From positions 49,142 to 113,141 of the forward strand of contig NZ_BCWY01000029.1 in NCBI RefSeq assembly GCF_001894825.1: a DNA stretch of 64,000 nucleotides, read 5' to 3'. The stretch's first letter is position 1. Each line of letters starts with the position of its first letter. Below are positions 8,203 to 16,919 of this stretch, piece by piece. The translations under genes and the position numbers were made by a program. The notes beneath the pieces were generated by a model. That model ran no database searches and was not told the origin of the DNA. It saw only the letters and a list, made by a program, of their open reading frames with translations. This stretch comes from Rhodococcus jostii NBRC 16295 (GTDB lineage Bacteria > Actinomycetota > Actinomycetes > Mycobacteriales > Mycobacteriaceae).

Positions 8203-8790
8203 TCAGGCGTCGCCGAGACCCGTGGGCGCGCGGACGTCGAAGACATGCATCATCTGAGACAAGGTCCTGTAGTACCCGACCAGTACCACGAGTTCGAGTA
8301 GCGCCGGCTGACCCAGGCCGGCTTCGAATCGACGGAAGTCCTCGTCTTCGAGGGTGGTGGTGCCCTCGAGAAGATGACGGCAGAAGTTGTGCGCCGCCTG
8401 TTCGGTGGCATCCTCGGAGCGGAACTCGCCGCGCCGAAGCGCCGCCATCTCTTCGTCTCTCAGCCCGACGGCGCGTCCGACCCGTTCGTGGGCATATCGT
8501 TCGAACTCGCTGTCCGTCGCGGCGGCGACGGTGAGGATCGCGATTTCTCTGACCCGGGACGTCATCTCCGTCCGATACCGCACCGCACTTCCGAGCTCTT
8601 GCAGGGCCGAACCGAGGCCGGGCACGTGCAGCATCAGTCCGAAGGGCCCGTTGAGCCGGCCTTCACCGTCCCGAAGGGCGAACAGCTGTGGTCCCTCCGC
8701 GCGGGGGCCCGTCACGATGCTGTCGTACAACGCATTTTGCTCGGCGTCCAGCTCGGCGGGCGCCAGGGTCTTGATCCGTGAATCTGGCAT
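8203..8790 (-). CDS. Carboxymuconolactone decarboxylase-like (AhpD fold) protein
   Basis: A 195-residue protein of the carboxymuconolactone decarboxylase/AhpD superfamily. It has the central helix RTEMTSRVREIAILTVAAATDSEFERYAHE region and a C-terminal helix with VLVGYYRTLSQMMHVF. The AhpD-type CxxC is absent: the sequence at that position reads ATDSEFERYAHE. Peroxidase chemistry is therefore unlikely and a decarboxylase, hydrolase or binding role in ring catabolism is more plausible. It is divergent from the hydrolase-monooxygenase pair and probably part of the same catabolic island. The 239-nt gap to the next gene holds no other gene that I can see. Confidence 0.75.
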   Translation of the reverse strand: MPDSRIKTLAPAELDAEQNALYDSIVTGPRAEGPQLFALRDGEGRLNGPFGLMLHVPGLGSALQELGSAVRYRTEMTSRVREIAILTVAAATDSEFERYAHERVGRAVGLRDEEMAALRRGEFRSEDATEQAAHNFCRHLLEGTTTLEDEDFRRFEAGLGQPALLELVVLVGYYRTLSQMMHVFDVRAPTGLGDA

Positions 8791-9029
8791 GGAATTACCA
8801 TCTTTCAGAAAAGTGGCCGGGTAGGCGCGATGATGAGACACAGAGTATGCCGCACCAGGCTCTGCACTCCTCGGTCGACACCGAATCACATCCCGAACCG
8901 AAGCTATTCGTCTGATGGATGCCGCGCATACGGGACTGGGGGTTCCCGAATATTCCCTGATTCGCCACTCTTGAGCCACGGCCCACGGTGGTAGTGGGCT
9001 CCGATACCAGACGAAGAGGTGACGTCGAC

Positions 9030-9971
9030 GTGACAGCCCCGGTGGGGAACTCTGCCCGATGCGAGGTCCAGTCCTGCCCCGACATCGAGTTCGGTCGCTT
9101 CGACGGCCACATCCTCCGACTCGATTTGTCTCTCCCGATCGGCGTTGATGCCCCCGCTGTCGTGCTTTACCTGCACGGCGGCGGCTGGATGATCGGATCT
9201 CGCAAGAGTCGTGCCGTGCGGGCGGAACGACTCGCTCGGCACGGGTTCGCTGTCGCGAGCATCGACTACCGTCCCTCCACCGCGGCACCCTTCCCTGCCC
9301 AGATCGTCGATGTGGGCGCCGCGATCGAGTGGCTGAAAGGCCCTGGACAAGCCTTCGGACTCGACTCGAATCGTCTCGCCCTCTGGGGCGCGTCGGCGGG
9401 CGCCCACTTGGCGCTACTGGCCGCCGCCACTCCCACCATTCCGCGCGTGCAGCATCGCCTTCCGAGTCCGGCCGCGAACGTGCGGGCCGCCGTCGGCTTC
9501 TTCGGATGCTATGACCTCACCTCCCGGGGCGACGACGATCGCCCGGACGCCGGTTCCGGGATACCGCGCGAGATCCTCGAACAGGAATGGCCGCCGGGGG
9601 TCCCCGCACCGCCTTCGTCTCGGTACCTGAGAGCTCGACTGCTGGGGGTCGACGAATCGACGTTGAGCGATCGTGACCTGGCCACCATCAGCCCGTTCGC
9701 GAAGGCGCATCACATCCGCGTGCCGATCTTTCTCCTCCACGGAACACGCGACTCGATCACGTCCGTGCAGCAGAGCCGACGGATGGCTCGTGAACTGCGA
9801 CGCCTCGGCGGGACGGCGCGCCTGAGTCTTCTCGAGGGTGCCAATCACGAGGACGCCGCGTTCGACACGGACGCCACCATCGCCAAGGTCGCCGCCTTCC
9901 TCCGCGAACACCTGGGCCCGTTCTGCACCCCGCCACTTACTTCCAAACATGTTATCCAACAAGGAGATTGA
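9030..9971 (+). CDS. Alpha/beta hydrolase, HSL/carboxylesterase type
   Basis: A 313-residue alpha/beta hydrolase of the hormone-sensitive-lipase-like family. The oxyanion-hole motif HGGGW is followed by the nucleophile elbow GASAG (ALWGASAGAHLALL). The acid lies in HGTRDS and the catalytic His in GANHEDAAF. Start GTG 9030 is chosen because GAGGTGA lies 8 nt upstream. It ends 6 nt before the FAD monooxygenase, whose ribosome site AAGGAG lies in its last codons, so the two are co-translated. It probably hydrolyses an ester or amide intermediate of the pathway. Confidence 0.85.
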   Translation: MTAPVGNSARCEVQSCPDIEFGRFDGHILRLDLSLPIGVDAPAVVLYLHGGGWMIGSRKSRAVRAERLARHGFAVASIDYRPSTAAPFPAQIVDVGAAIEWLKGPGQAFGLDSNRLALWGASAGAHLALLAAATPTIPRVQHRLPSPAANVRAAVGFFGCYDLTSRGDDDRPDAGSGIPREILEQEWPPGVPAPPSSRYLRARLLGVDESTLSDRDLATISPFAKAHHIRVPIFLLHGTRDSITSVQQSRRMARELRRLGGTARLSLLEGANHEDAAFDTDATIAKVAAFLREHLGPFCTPPLTSKHVIQQGD

Positions 9972-9977
9972 TTCGAT

Positions 9978-11477
9978 ATGACCGCTCGCGTAGTTGTCGT
10001 CGGTGGTGGACCGTCGGGCCTGACGGTTGCGACCGAACTGTCACGGGCCGGGGTCGAGGTCGTTGTTCTCGAACGTCGAACGCAGCCGGTTCAGTCACGA
10101 GCCGGGACCATTCTGCCGAGAGTGCTGGAGCTACTCGATTCCCGGGGCCTGGCGCAGAAATTCATCGACCGGGCCGCGACCATTCGCTCCAACCCCCTGA
10201 TACCCGTTCACATCTGGGCCGGGATGCAACCGGTCGACTGGCGGCATCTCGAATCGCGGTTCGGGTTTCGGCTGGTTCTTCCGCAGAACCACACCGAGGA
10301 CCTGCTACTGGAGGAAGCACTCCGACTCGGAGTCGTCGTCAAGCACGGCGTGACTGTCGAATCCGTAGTCCAGCACTCCGACACGGTGACCGTGAACGCA
10401 GCGACCGAGGACGGACCCGTCAGCCTGTCCGCCGACTATCTGGTCGGCGCCGACGGCGGACGCAGTACGGTGCGGTCCCAACTCGGACTCGGTTTCGAGG
10501 GACACGGGCCGACATTCACCGGAATCGTGGCAGACCTGAGGATGGAAAGGCCGTGGCCCGAAGCGCGGCGGATGATCGACAACGACAAGGGCTGGATCAC
10601 CTCGTTTCCGTTCGGCGAGAACGAGTCGATCACCCGGTTCAACATCGTGCACGCCGAACGCAGGCATGCCGCTCCGGGGGAACTGGTGACCGCCGACGAA
10701 GTTCGCCGATGCCTCACCGATGTTCTGGAGAAGGACCTGCCGTTCGACGAATTGGTGTGGGCGTCTCGCTTCACCGACTCCCTGAGAATCGCAACCAGAT
10801 TCCAGCAGGGCCGAGTGTTCCTCGTCGGCGAATCTGCCCGCATCCACTACCCCGCGAGCGGCGTCGGGATGAACTTCTGCATCCAGGATGCATTCAACCT
10901 CGGGTGGAAGCTCGCCGCCGTCATCAACGGACACGCAGGACCGGCACTCCTGGCGACCTATGAGACCGAACGCCGGCCGGTCGCGGAGGCACTGCTGCGC
11001 AGTGTCGCGGCACAGTGCTCGGTCCAGTTCGACTTCACACCGGAGGGGGTGGCGTTCAAGCGAATGTTCGAACGCGACCTGTTACCGATTCCGGAGGTCA
11101 ATCGCCGAATCGGACTCGAACTCAACGGGCTGTCCTTCCCCTATCCGACCGATTCACACCACCATCCGATGGTCGGGCACCGCTGCCCCGATCTGGATCT
11201 CGTCACCGGGAACGGTCCGACGAGGATGGGGGAAATGCTGCGCGAGAATGCCCTCGTCCTCATCGACGCCACCGGGGCAGGCACCTACTCGGCCCTCGCA
11301 CTGGAGGGCCTGCCGGTTCGCGCCCACACCGGCCACGTCGTCCTCGCTCCCACCGGGCTCGACGACGTCAAGAGCCTGCTGGTCAGGCCCGACGGCTACA
11401 TCGCGTGGGCCGGTGCCGACGCCCCCGCGACGGAGGATGCGCAGCTGGCGATCAAGCGCTGCCTCGCCGTCGAGTGA
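9978..11477 (+). CDS. FAD-dependent group A aromatic monooxygenase
   Basis: A 499-residue flavoprotein monooxygenase of the PheA/TfdB/MhpA class. The dinucleotide motif GGGPSG is near residues 8-13, with an acidic LER ribose contact and the DG motif at YLVGADGGRSTVR. The third FAD motif, usually GDAAH with a following Pro-Gly-rich stretch, reads FLVGESARIHYPASGVGMN here, so the Asp is Glu and AAH is changed. The C-terminal thioredoxin-like domain typical of this class follows. It should hydroxylate an aromatic or heteroaromatic ring using NAD(P)H and O2. The substrate is unknown. Confidence 0.85.
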   Translation: MTARVVVVGGGPSGLTVATELSRAGVEVVVLERRTQPVQSRAGTILPRVLELLDSRGLAQKFIDRAATIRSNPLIPVHIWAGMQPVDWRHLESRFGFRLVLPQNHTEDLLLEEALRLGVVVKHGVTVESVVQHSDTVTVNAATEDGPVSLSADYLVGADGGRSTVRSQLGLGFEGHGPTFTGIVADLRMERPWPEARRMIDNDKGWITSFPFGENESITRFNIVHAERRHAAPGELVTADEVRRCLTDVLEKDLPFDELVWASRFTDSLRIATRFQQGRVFLVGESARIHYPASGVGMNFCIQDAFNLGWKLAAVINGHAGPALLATYETERRPVAEALLRSVAAQCSVQFDFTPEGVAFKRMFERDLLPIPEVNRRIGLELNGLSFPYPTDSHHHPMVGHRCPDLDLVTGNGPTRMGEMLRENALVLIDATGAGTYSALALEGLPVRAHTGHVVLAPTGLDDVKSLLVRPDGYIAWAGADAPATEDAQLAIKRCLAVE

Positions 11478-11498
11478 GCTGCCCGGGGGTGAGGGCAC

Positions 11499-12419
11499 TC
11501 ACCTGAGTGAGCGAACGAGTTGCGCTCTGAGCCAGCGATGTTCGGGATCCGCGTTGTACATCGGGTGCCACCACAGTGCATGGTTCAGCGGGGCGAGATT
11601 CAGAGGGAAGTCCACCGGCCGAATTCCCATTCCGCTCATCCGAGTCGCCAGTCGCTCCGGCAGGAGGGCGATGCGATCGGTGTGGGCGACGAAATACGGT
11701 AGAGCCAGATAGTTTTCGCCGACGACCTGCACGTACGGCTCGACTCCCTGCGCCCTTACCTGATGCAGCGGTGTCGTCGCGGCGTGGGGATGCGTCTGAA
11801 ACACCGCCCACGGGTACTCGGTCAGCTGATCCAGCCGTACTGCGTCCCCGATGTGCTCGTTGTCCTCGGCCACCATACAGACCCACCGGTCGGAGAAGAG
11901 ATCGACCGACGGCAGGTCGCTGACGAAGCCACGGGGCACGACCAGTGCATCGGCAGTCCGCAGGCTGTCCGATGCACGGTCGACGATCTCGGGTCTCAAC
12001 TGCACGAAGTTGATGCGTAGGTGCGGGGCCTGCGCCAACAGATCACGGGTGATCGTGTCACCGACGGCAGCGAGCATGTAGTCGGACATGATCAGGGTGA
12101 ACTCGCGGCTGGACCGTTCGATCTCGATGCCCGGCTCGGCGTCGAGCACCCGGTCGACTGCGGAGATCGCGACCGTCGTGCGCTCGACCAAGCTGCGGGC
12201 GAGCGGGGTGAGTTGATAGGAGTTGCCCACCCGAGCGAGTAGCGGATCCCCGAAGTACCTGCGAAGCCGCGCGAGCGCCGCACTCATCGCCGGCTGGCTC
12301 AGTCCGACTTCGATCGCTGCTCGGCTCACGCTTCGCTCGCGCAAGAGCGCGTCCAAGGACACGATGAGGTTGAGGTCGAGCTTGGCACGGTTGCCGGAGA
12401 TCCGCTGTATCGAGCTCAT
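11499..12419 (-). CDS. LysR-family regulator, NodD/NahR-like
   Basis: A 306-residue LysR regulator. The N-terminal winged helix is clear (LDLNLIVSLDALLRERSVSR, LSQPAMSAALARLRRYFGD), and an effector-binding domain fills the rest. The LDLNLL-type start and SQPAMS recognition helix are those of the NodD/NahR/LinR subgroup, which responds to aromatic compounds. It is convergent with the monooxygenase and divergent from the amidohydrolase, with a palindrome between the two starts, so it probably activates the island in response to substrate or intermediate. Confidence 0.87.
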   Translation of the reverse strand: MSSIQRISGNRAKLDLNLIVSLDALLRERSVSRAAIEVGLSQPAMSAALARLRRYFGDPLLARVGNSYQLTPLARSLVERTTVAISAVDRVLDAEPGIEIERSSREFTLIMSDYMLAAVGDTITRDLLAQAPHLRINFVQLRPEIVDRASDSLRTADALVVPRGFVSDLPSVDLFSDRWVCMVAEDNEHIGDAVRLDQLTEYPWAVFQTHPHAATTPLHQVRAQGVEPYVQVVGENYLALPYFVAHTDRIALLPERLATRMSGMGIRPVDFPLNLAPLNHALWWHPMYNADPEHRWLRAQLVRSLR

Positions 12420-12445
12420 GGATGCAGACTATATGCGACCCGGCA

Positions 12446-12465
12446 TTCCCAAATAACCTCGGGAA
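12446..12465. promoter_or_regulatory. Probable LysR operator
   Basis: TTCCC and GGGAA arms of 5 bp enclose a 10-bp A/T-leaning spacer within the 93-nt divergent promoter between the LysR gene and the amidohydrolase gene. This dyad spacing is usual for LysR recognition sites. A related half, TTCCCGAATA, occurs at 8943-8952 in the other divergent promoter of the island. Confidence 0.5.
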
Positions 12466-12512
12466 AATGAGACTGATGGAAGTCAATCTTCCTCTCTCCG
12501 AACAGGACACTC

Positions 12513-13877
12513 ATGGACCCGAGTCATGCCCGACCACGCCGCACACTCCTACGGGGAGCGACGGTCGTCAGCGTCGATCCGGATATCGGAGACTTCGACC
12601 GAGCCGACATCCTGATCAGTGATGATCTGATCGCAGGAATCGATTCGCGGATCGACGTCGAGCCGGAGGTCGAGGTCGTCGACATCGACGGAATGATCGC
12701 CCTTCCCGGATTTGTCGACACGCACCGCCACACCTGGCAGAGCGTCATGAGGCACGGATACGCCGAACTCGACCCCCTCCAATATTTCGACGAAATGCTC
12801 CGGGGAATCGGAGCGGCGTATGTGCCCGAAGACGTCAGGATCGGAAACCTCCTCGGTGCAGTATCGGCGTTGAGTGCAGGCACGACCACCGTCTTCGATT
12901 GGTCCCACATCCAGAACTCGCCCGAGCATTCCGACGCTGCGGTGGCCGGCCTGCAGGAGTCGGGCATCCGTGCCGTCTTCGGACACGGATGGCCGCTGCT
13001 CGACGACGGCCAGTGGACCGAGAACAGCACACTTACCCACCCGGCCGACATCGAGCGGCTACAGAAGCAGTACTTCACCGATCCGAACGGACTCGTGACT
13101 TTGGCGATGGCGGCCAGGGGCCCGGAAATGACCGCGCCCGGGGTGTGGCAGGCCGATCTCGCCTTCGCACGCGAGCTGGGCATCCGCACGTCGGTGCATG
13201 CCGGCGCCTACAGCCACAACGAGCCGGTACACGCAGTGGACCAGTACGGCAGGGCCGGTCTTCTTGCCGACGATCTGACCTTCGTGCACTGTTGCCGCTC
13301 CTCCGACGCCGAACTCGAGATGATCGCCGAGGCCGACGCCACCGTGTCGATCGGCGTGCACTGCGAGCTCAACTCGCAAGGAATCGGTGACGTTCCCCTC
13401 GACCGCATGCTCGCCGCAGGCATCCGACCGAGCCTCAGTGGGGATACCGAAACCAAATGCAGCGGAGACATGTTCACCCAGATGCGCATGCTCTTCGGCT
13501 ACCACCGTTCGTGGATGGGCGGCGGTCACAGCTCCGTCTCCCCGGCCCACGCGCAACTGTTTCTCAGAGATGTGCTCGCATTCGCCACCATCGAGGGCGC
13601 GAGAGCACTCGGGCAGGACGATCGCATCGGCTCGCTCACTCCGGGTAAGCAGGCCGACATCATCCTTGTCCGTGCAACGGACCTGAACCTGACGCCTGTG
13701 CTCGATCCCGTGGCGTCTGTGGTTCTCGCCGCTCACGAGGGCAATGTCGATTCGGTTCTCGTCGGTGGGCGATTCGTCAAACGCGCCGGAGTCTTGCTCG
13801 GGTGCGATCGGTCCGCTCTCGTGCGCTCGGCGGCGGCATCGCAACAACGGATCCTTGCGAGACGAGCAGGCAGATAG
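12513..13877 (+). CDS. Amidohydrolase, AtzB/TrzN/SsnA-like
   Basis: A 454-residue metal-dependent amidohydrolase. The first metal motif is DTHRHTW, then HAGAYSHNE for the third His, VHCCRSSD for the fourth His and LSGDTE carrying the catalytic Asp. The C-terminal beta-domain has GSLTPGKQADIILV. This subgroup (chlorohydrolases, guanine/cytosine deaminases, SsnA) hydrolyses C-Cl, C-N or amidine bonds on heterocycles. It is divergent from the LysR gene and followed by an MFS transporter. Deamination or ring opening of an N-containing aromatic is a reasonable guess, but the substrate is not identifiable. Confidence 0.83.
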   Translation: MDPSHARPRRTLLRGATVVSVDPDIGDFDRADILISDDLIAGIDSRIDVEPEVEVVDIDGMIALPGFVDTHRHTWQSVMRHGYAELDPLQYFDEMLRGIGAAYVPEDVRIGNLLGAVSALSAGTTTVFDWSHIQNSPEHSDAAVAGLQESGIRAVFGHGWPLLDDGQWTENSTLTHPADIERLQKQYFTDPNGLVTLAMAARGPEMTAPGVWQADLAFARELGIRTSVHAGAYSHNEPVHAVDQYGRAGLLADDLTFVHCCRSSDAELEMIAEADATVSIGVHCELNSQGIGDVPLDRMLAAGIRPSLSGDTETKCSGDMFTQMRMLFGYHRSWMGGGHSSVSPAHAQLFLRDVLAFATIEGARALGQDDRIGSLTPGKQADIILVRATDLNLTPVLDPVASVVLAAHEGNVDSVLVGGRFVKRAGVLLGCDRSALVRSAAASQQRILARRAGR

Positions 13878-14004
13878 CACGTGCACGCTTACGAACAGGA
13901 CATATTCATCACACGAATTCCCTCCATCACGACTGACTGCTTCCCGGATAACCCGAGAACAGGAACAGTGATGGTCATCACCGACGCAACAAAGGAGCAA
14001 GGCA

Positions 14005-15276
14005 TTGACCATGTCACGCGTGGACGAATTCCGGCGCGGGTGGCCGACGCTGTCAGCAGCCGCCGTGGGTGTCGGGACCGGGGTGTCCGGGCTCGCCATC
14101 TACTCGGCAGGGCTGTTCACCAGTGATCTCGGTAGGGAGATCGGCCTCAGCGCTGCGATGTACGGGCTGTCCATCACCTTGCTCACCTTCGGGATGGCGC
14201 TCGCCGCACCGATCGTCGGGTACGCCGTCGACAAGTTCGGAGTCAAGGCACCGACAATCGCCGGAGCACTGTGTCTGGCAGCCGGATTCGCCGCACTGGG
14301 AACTGTCGTGCACTCGGTGCCGGCATACCTGACAGCGATGGCAGCGATCGGATTCTTCGGCGCAAGTTCCGGACCGATTGCATTCACCCGGGTAGTCAGC
14401 AGCTGGTTCGACCGCGCCAGAGGCCTCGCACTCGGCATCACGATGATGGGAATGGGACTGTCCGGCGCCATCATTCCAGTCGCCATCGGCCGCATCATCG
14501 ACGTCGAAGGATGGCGGCTCGGTTACCTCACGTTGGCCTGCATCGCGCTCGCCGGAACGCTGCCCACCCTCTTCCTCCTGAAGGTTGCGCCCCGAACCGG
14601 AAGTACACCTGGCACGCCCGAACAGTCCGCCGACGACGGCGAGGACTTCTCGACCATCCGAAAGGACCCCCTCTACTGGCGGCTGATCCTCACATTCGGC
14701 CTGATGTCGGTCGCATTCACCGGGCTCGTTCCCTATCTCGTGCCCATGCTGCGGCAGTACGGGATGAGCGTCGGCGGTGCGGCATCGATCGCATCGATCA
14801 TGGGACTCGCCGTCATCCTCAGTCGACTGGTGATCGGACTGCTCATCGACATTCTCCGGCCTACCGCGGTCGCAGCCTCACTCTGTCTGCTGTGCGCCAC
14901 CGGCGTCGTGCTGTTCGCAGTGGGCGGAGTCGGATTCGCCCCTGTCCTGGCCTTTACGCTGGGGTGCATGCTCGGTGCCGAGCTGGACATGGTGGGCTAC
15001 TTCACGTCCCGGTACTTCGGACTCGCCGCCTTCGGAAAGGCCTACGCGGGCCCCTACATGGCATTCGTCCTCGGCGGTGGCATCGCGCCCCTGTGGGTCG
15101 GCGCCGTGGTGGGCCGAACGGGGAGCTACACCGCAGTCCTCTACGGGGTCGCCGCGCTGACGGTGCTCTGCGCCGTCGCCTTCGTGGCCCTGCCCTCCCC
15201 GCGGGGCGCGAGGTACGTCGCCCCCGACCCTTCCGAGGCGAGTACGCCATCCGCCTCGGTTCCCGCGGACCGCTAG
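14005..15276 (+). CDS. MFS transporter, oxalate/formate antiporter-like
   Basis: A 423-residue transporter with 12 predicted membrane segments and the MFS loop 2-3 motif GYAVDKFGVKAP. The short SWFDRARGLALGIT motif after TM4 is seen in OFA/monocarboxylate-type MFS proteins. Start TTG 14005 is chosen because AAAGGAG lies 7 nt upstream; the ATG at 14011 is too far from it. As the last gene of the plus-strand catabolic set it probably imports the island's carboxylate-like substrate. Confidence 0.82.
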   Translation: MTMSRVDEFRRGWPTLSAAAVGVGTGVSGLAIYSAGLFTSDLGREIGLSAAMYGLSITLLTFGMALAAPIVGYAVDKFGVKAPTIAGALCLAAGFAALGTVVHSVPAYLTAMAAIGFFGASSGPIAFTRVVSSWFDRARGLALGITMMGMGLSGAIIPVAIGRIIDVEGWRLGYLTLACIALAGTLPTLFLLKVAPRTGSTPGTPEQSADDGEDFSTIRKDPLYWRLILTFGLMSVAFTGLVPYLVPMLRQYGMSVGGAASIASIMGLAVILSRLVIGLLIDILRPTAVAASLCLLCATGVVLFAVGGVGFAPVLAFTLGCMLGAELDMVGYFTSRYFGLAAFGKAYAGPYMAFVLGGGIAPLWVGAVVGRTGSYTAVLYGVAALTVLCAVAFVALPSPRGARYVAPDPSEASTPSASVPADR

Positions 15277-15279
15277 CGG

Positions 15280-15501
15280 CTACATCGTCTCGACGACGGT
15301 CCCCAGGTCGTGCACGTGCTCTTCGTCCGGCGACGTGGGGCTCGGGGTGATGTCACCGCGTGCGGTGTGTGCCATCGAGATCGCCTCACCTGCGGCGAAG
15401 GCCACGGGTACGGCCACGACAACGGACAGCAGGGCTGCTCCTGCGTCGAACACCAGGCGTGCGACTCCGAACGCGCAGTTCGCTGTCTGTCGGATCGTCA
15501 T
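15280..15501 (-). CDS. Small membrane protein, hypothetical
   Basis: A 73-residue protein with one hydrophobic segment (LLSVVVAVPVAFAAGEAI) and a polar C-terminus. The ATG at 15501 has a strong ribosome site (AAGGAAGG). The gene ends 4 nt from the convergent MFS gene. No family was recognised; the good translation signal is the main reason to call it real. Confidence 0.5.
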   Translation of the reverse strand: MTIRQTANCAFGVARLVFDAGAALLSVVVAVPVAFAAGEAISMAHTARGDITPSPTSPDEEHVHDLGTVVETM

Positions 15502-15773
15502 CGTCCGCCTTCCTTCACCCGAGCCCACAGGACGTAGCGGACCACTCCCCTTTGCAAGATCATTACCCGTTCGACGTTACGAGGGGCCTGGACTACTCGC
15601 GAGTACCAAACCGACCATCTCGAACGGTTTTCCTCGTCGGCCGTCGAATCCGGGTCCGGAGGCAGGGAAAGACAGGCACACATCCAGGTAATTCGGCCGG
15701 TGCGCCCGGCCCGCACGGGAGGCCACGCTGTAACCAGCGACACACACGACGAGCGTACTGGAGTAACGACGGC

Positions 15774-16178
15774 ATGGACCCACACACCGGACACCGGGGA
15801 TATCACCTGGTTCAGACGCTCCGTCCGCATCCGGCACGGCCGGGGCAACTCGCATTGGATGCCGCTTCGACCAGGATCGGAATCCCGTGCACCCTCGGCG
15901 CGGGCGACCACTCCGCCTTCGACAGCTCCGGCCTCGTCCAATGGGCGTACCGACAGGCGGGAGTGCCAGTTCCCCGCACCACCTACGAGCAACTCCGGCA
16001 CGGGACAGCCGTCGACGAGAACAGCCTGCAGCCCGGTGACGTCATCCTCTTCTACGGGGGCGGCCACGCGGGACTGTATGCAGGCAACGACACCGTCGTC
16101 CATGCACCCGCCCCGGGACGGCCGGTCGCGCGAGTAGCCATGAATTCCATGTCGTTTCACGCAGCGCGCCGATACTGA
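15774..16178 (+). CDS. NlpC/P60-fold protein with Ser in place of catalytic Cys
   Basis: A 134-residue NlpC/P60-like domain without a signal peptide. The family nucleophile motif FDCSGL reads FDSSGL here (Ser at residue 51, codon AGC). The downstream His region GGGHAGLYAGN (His 98) and the VHAP end are kept, as is WAYRQAGV. The usual LPYxWGG strand is altered to IPCTLGAG. Loss of the Cys nucleophile argues against peptidoglycan endopeptidase activity. A binding role or a relic are alternatives. The ATG at 15774 follows GGAG by about 11 nt. Confidence 0.7.
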   Translation: MDPHTGHRGYHLVQTLRPHPARPGQLALDAASTRIGIPCTLGAGDHSAFDSSGLVQWAYRQAGVPVPRTTYEQLRHGTAVDENSLQPGDVILFYGGGHAGLYAGNDTVVHAPAPGRPVARVAMNSMSFHAARRY

Positions 16179-16185
16179 CGACGGG

Positions 16186-16224
16186 AACGCCCCCGGCCGA
16201 CCCGAACAGGGTGGCCGGGGCGTT
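16186..16224. terminator. Bidirectional hairpin terminator
   Basis: AACGCCCCCGGCC pairs with GGCCGGGGCGTT, with one bulged C, over a 14-nt loop. It lies 8 nt after the NlpC-like gene and 24 nt after the convergent lsr2 gene, so it can serve both. There is no long T tract, as is common in this group. Confidence 0.65.
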
Positions 16225-16247
16225 GTCGACTACACGCTGACCCGGGG

Positions 16248-16589
16248 TCAGTGAGCTGCGTTGTACGCTTCCTCGATCTGCGCAGGGATACGCCCACGTG
16301 CGGACAACTCGTAGCCCTCCGCCGTCGCCCATTCCCGAATTTCCTTGGCCTTCTGACGCCCCTGCGGCGGAACCACTGCAGGAGTGGACCGACGCTTCCT
16401 TCCCCCGACCCGAGTTGCATGCTCGATGTAGTAGTCGAGAGTCTTGTGGAATTCCCTGGCGTTCTTGAGCTTCAGATCGATCTCGTAGTCGACGCCGTCG
16501 ACAGAGAACGGAATGGTCTCCCCCTTGCCGTTCTTGATCGGAGTCCCGTCGATGTCGTCGATGCGTTCGACAACAACTTTGCGCGCCAC
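16248..16589 (-). CDS. lsr2: Lsr2 nucleoid-associated protein
   Basis: A 113-residue Lsr2 histone-like protein. The N-terminal dimerisation domain (MARKVVVERIDDIDGT..., with VDGVDYEIDL) is followed by a basic linker (GGRKRRS) and the C-terminal DNA-binding domain. The AT-hook-like RGR occurs in SARGRIPAQI, close to the C-terminus where it inserts in the minor groove of AT-rich DNA. Lsr2 silences horizontally acquired AT-rich genes in mycobacteria and rhodococci. Length and motif order are normal, so it should be functional. Confidence 0.96.
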   Translation of the reverse strand: MARKVVVERIDDIDGTPIKNGKGETIPFSVDGVDYEIDLKLKNAREFHKTLDYYIEHATRVGGRKRRSTPAVVPPQGRQKAKEIREWATAEGYELSARGRIPAQIEEAYNAAH

Positions 16590-16707
16590 AGTTCCACTCC
16601 TTCATCGTCGATAACCCGGGGAACACTACGTCGAAGTATTGTTCACCTGCCAATCCCCGACAGAGTTTTCCGATTGGAGCACCCTGTCATCCGGGTATCC
16701 GAGGGAC

Positions 16708-16899
16708 ATGACACCGAAGGACACATCCGGACCGAACACCACGAGCACCGACAGCGGCGCCCCGGGCGCGGACAAGGACGTGATGTCCGATCCCGCCGAG
16801 GACGACAAGGGTGCGGGCGCCGACTGGAGCGGCGAAGGTGGCGCGACCCCTGAGGGGCCCGCCACCGACACCGACGGCGAGCCGTCGACTGAAGACTGA
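16708..16899 (+). CDS. Small acidic hypothetical protein
   Basis: A 63-residue, very acidic, Gly/Asp/Thr-rich protein with no hydrophobic segment and probably disordered. ATG 16708 is preceded by GAGGG. An in-frame upstream ATG exists at 16639 but would add a stretch of different composition. No family was recognised. It ends 20 nt from the convergent CitMHS gene. Confidence 0.5.
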   Translation: MTPKDTSGPNTTSTDSGAPGADKDVMSDPAEDDKGAGADWSGEGGATPEGPATDTDGEPSTED

Positions 16900-16919
16900 C
16901 ACGGACACGGACGACTAGG

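Noticed and set aside
15360..16178. Longer 272-codon frame for the NlpC-like gene
   Set aside because: The upstream part is Arg/Pro-rich shadow sequence opposite the small membrane protein gene. ATG 15774 fits the domain boundary.
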